This document shows positions 6,932 to 8,024 of a stretch of 8,024 nt of DNA, one piece after another; positions within the stretch are counted from its first letter, which is position 1; each line of letters opens with the position of its first letter. The position numbers and the translations under genes were made by a program. The DNA is from an uncultured Lachnospiraceae bacterium (GTDB lineage Bacteria > Bacillota > Clostridia > Lachnospirales > Lachnospiraceae), in NCBI GenBank assembly GCA_948438565.1, contig CAOJLW010000101.1, positions 1 through 8,024 on the forward strand, written 5' to 3'. The notes beneath the pieces were generated by a model. It was given only the letters and a program-made list of their open reading frames with translations. It searched no databases and was not told the origin of the DNA.

Positions 6932-7545
6932 AAAAATTAATCAAAGCGCCCTATATCGATCAGACGAAAGCGTATCCAACCGGATGCGAAAGCGTTTCGG
7001 CAGTAATGCTGCTGCATTATCTCGGATTGCCGCTTACGGTGGATGAGTTTATCGGCCGTTATCTGCATATGGAGCCGATGCGGCGTCGGGATGGAAAGCT
7101 CTATGGACCAAATCCATATGAATGCTTTGCCGGCAGTCCTTATGATGCGGAGGCTTTTGGCTGCTATCCGCCAGTGGTGATCGATGCTCTCAATCGCGTT
7201 TTTTTGGATGCAAAGCTACCCAAAAAAGCGGTAGACCTTACCGGGATGCCGATGGGGGAAATGATCTCCTGTTTTGTGGATCGGGAAATGCCCGTGTTGT
7301 TTTGGGCAAGCATTGATTTAAAGGAGACGGTGACGGGGCCGGATTGGCATTTGCCGGACGGGGCCTTATTTTCCTGGATTTCCAATGAGCATTGTATGCT
7401 GCTTACCGGATATGACGACGTATCTTATTATTTTAACGATCCCTGGCACAATCACGGCTGTATCGCTTATCCCAAACCTTTAGTCGAGCAAAGGCACAAA
7501 GAACAGCGGGAAATGGCGGCGGCAGTGATAGACAGTGGGATATAA
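6928..7545 (+). CDS. C39-like (Peptidase_C39_2 type) cysteine peptidase, apparently cytoplasmic
   Basis: A 205-residue protein of the papain-like C39/BtpA-type fold. The N-terminus shows the oxyanion glutamine Q12 in YIDQ and the probable nucleophile C20 in YPTGCESVS. Later come H155 in SNEHCMLLTGYDD and D171 in FNDPW, completing a Cys-His-Asp arrangement. No signal peptide or membrane segment is present, and no ABC-transporter domain is fused, unlike bacteriocin-processing C39 exporters. The ATG at 6928 overlaps the antiporter stop as ATGA and has AGAAGG (6915-6920) seven bases upstream inside the antiporter gene, so translational coupling is likely. Substrate is unknown. Relatives include secreted wall-associated proteins, and an inactive or transferase-like role is possible, although the triad looks intact. 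Confidence 0.85.
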   Translation: MKKLIKAPYIDQTKAYPTGCESVSAVMLLHYLGLPLTVDEFIGRYLHMEPMRRRDGKLYGPNPYECFAGSPYDAEAFGCYPPVVIDALNRVFLDAKLPKKAVDLTGMPMGEMISCFVDREMPVLFWASIDLKETVTGPDWHLPDGALFSWISNEHCMLLTGYDDVSYYFNDPWHNHGCIAYPKPLVEQRHKEQREMAAAVIDSGI

Positions 7546-7578
7546 CAGACGACAATAAATAATTTCGGAGGAATAGTT

Positions 7579-8024
7579 TTGGCAGATTTAAAAAAGGAAA
7601 TAGAAAAAAGAAGGACATTTGCAATTATCTCTCACCCGGATGCCGGGAAAACGACTTTGACAGAAAAGTTTTTACTCTATGGCGGCGCAATTAATCTGGC
7701 AGGTTCTGTTAAAGGGAAAGCGACTGCAAGGCATGCGGTATCGGATTGGATGGACATTGAAAAGGAAAGGGGGATTTCCGTTACCTCTTCCGTATTGCAG
7801 TTTCATTATGGAGGGTTTTGCATTAATATCTTAGATACGCCGGGACATCAGGATTTCTCCGAGGATACGTACCGTACGTTGATGGCGGCGGACTCTGCGG
7901 TGATGGTGATTGACGGTTCCAAGGGCGTGGAGGCGCAGACCAGGAAACTGTTTAAGGTCTGCGTGATGCGCCATATTCCGATTTTTACTTTTATCAACAA
8001 AATGGATCGGGATGCCAACGATAC
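7579..8024 (+). CDS. prfC: Peptide chain release factor 3, translational GTPase (3' partial)
   Basis: The first 148 residues of release factor 3, the GTPase that removes RF1/RF2 from the ribosome after peptide release. The start is TTG at 7579, with GGAGG (7567-7571) seven bases upstream, giving MADLKKEIEKRRTFAIISHP. All early GTPase motifs are intact: the P-loop HPDAGKTT (19-26), the switch I region ending ERGISVTSS (63-71), DTPGHQDF (86-93) and NKMD (140-143). HPDAGKTT (rather than HVDHGKTT), DWMDIEKERGIS and the short region between these motifs point to RF3 rather than EF-G or TypA. The gene runs off the window at base 8024. Only 33 bases separate it from the peptidase-like gene, with no terminator or clear promoter, so it may share the upstream transcript. 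Confidence 0.96.
   Translation, partial: MADLKKEIEKRRTFAIISHPDAGKTTLTEKFLLYGGAINLAGSVKGKATARHAVSDWMDIEKERGISVTSSVLQFHYGGFCINILDTPGHQDFSEDTYRTLMAADSAVMVIDGSKGVEAQTRKLFKVCVMRHIPIFTFINKMDRDAND

Noticed and set aside
6928..7545. Bacteriocin/double-glycine leader peptidase system
   Set aside because: The C39-like protein is not fused to an ABC transporter, and no precursor peptide with a GG leader or immunity gene is seen near it; the only micro-ORF (4079-4171) lacks a GG motif.

Overview
The window looks like chromosomal DNA of an anaerobic gut Firmicute, most likely a Lachnospiraceae (Clostridium cluster XIVa) member. The grounds are a circularly permuted GH3 glycosidase with Firmicute-type surface modules, a small DUF6472-type cysteine protein typical of Clostridia, strong AGGAGG-like ribosome binding sites, frequent GTG/TTG starts and A/T-flanked hairpin terminators. 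This placement is inferred from gene content and was not searched. All real genes are on the + strand.

Layout. Positions 1-3770 hold the 3' part of a very large surface glycosidase gene: GH3 N-type catalytic domain, two cadherin-like modules, a concanavalin/laminin G-like module, a CBM6-like module, a FIVAR-like helical module and three Ig-like (Big_2-type) modules, the last strongly lysine-rich. Its 5' end lies outside the window. A near-ideal intrinsic terminator (3791-3824) closes that unit. A promoter at 3843-3871 then starts a short segment with a 56-residue four-cysteine protein (3894-4064) and a 30-residue hydrophobic micro-ORF (4079-4171). A second promoter, strikingly similar to the first, sits at 4180-4208 and serves phosphopentomutase deoB (4233-5384).

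Downstream of deoB come an NhaC-type Na+/H+ antiporter (5426-6931), a C39-like cysteine peptidase overlapping it by 4 bases (6928-7545), and the start of prfC, release factor 3 (7579 to the window end). No terminator is visible between 4208 and the window end, so deoB, the antiporter, the peptidase and prfC may be co-transcribed.

Function. The left gene is for extracellular breakdown of plant or host glycans. The right cluster is housekeeping: pentose-phosphate/nucleoside salvage, ion and pH homeostasis, and translation termination. The antiporter-peptidase pair is the least expected association. No RNA gene, insertion sequence, CRISPR array, phage gene or clear horizontal-transfer boundary was seen. 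Nothing amounts to a clearly new multi-gene system. The most interesting leftovers are the micro-ORF with an inverted repeat over its start codon, the near-duplicate promoters, and the signal-less C39-like protein coupled to the antiporter.
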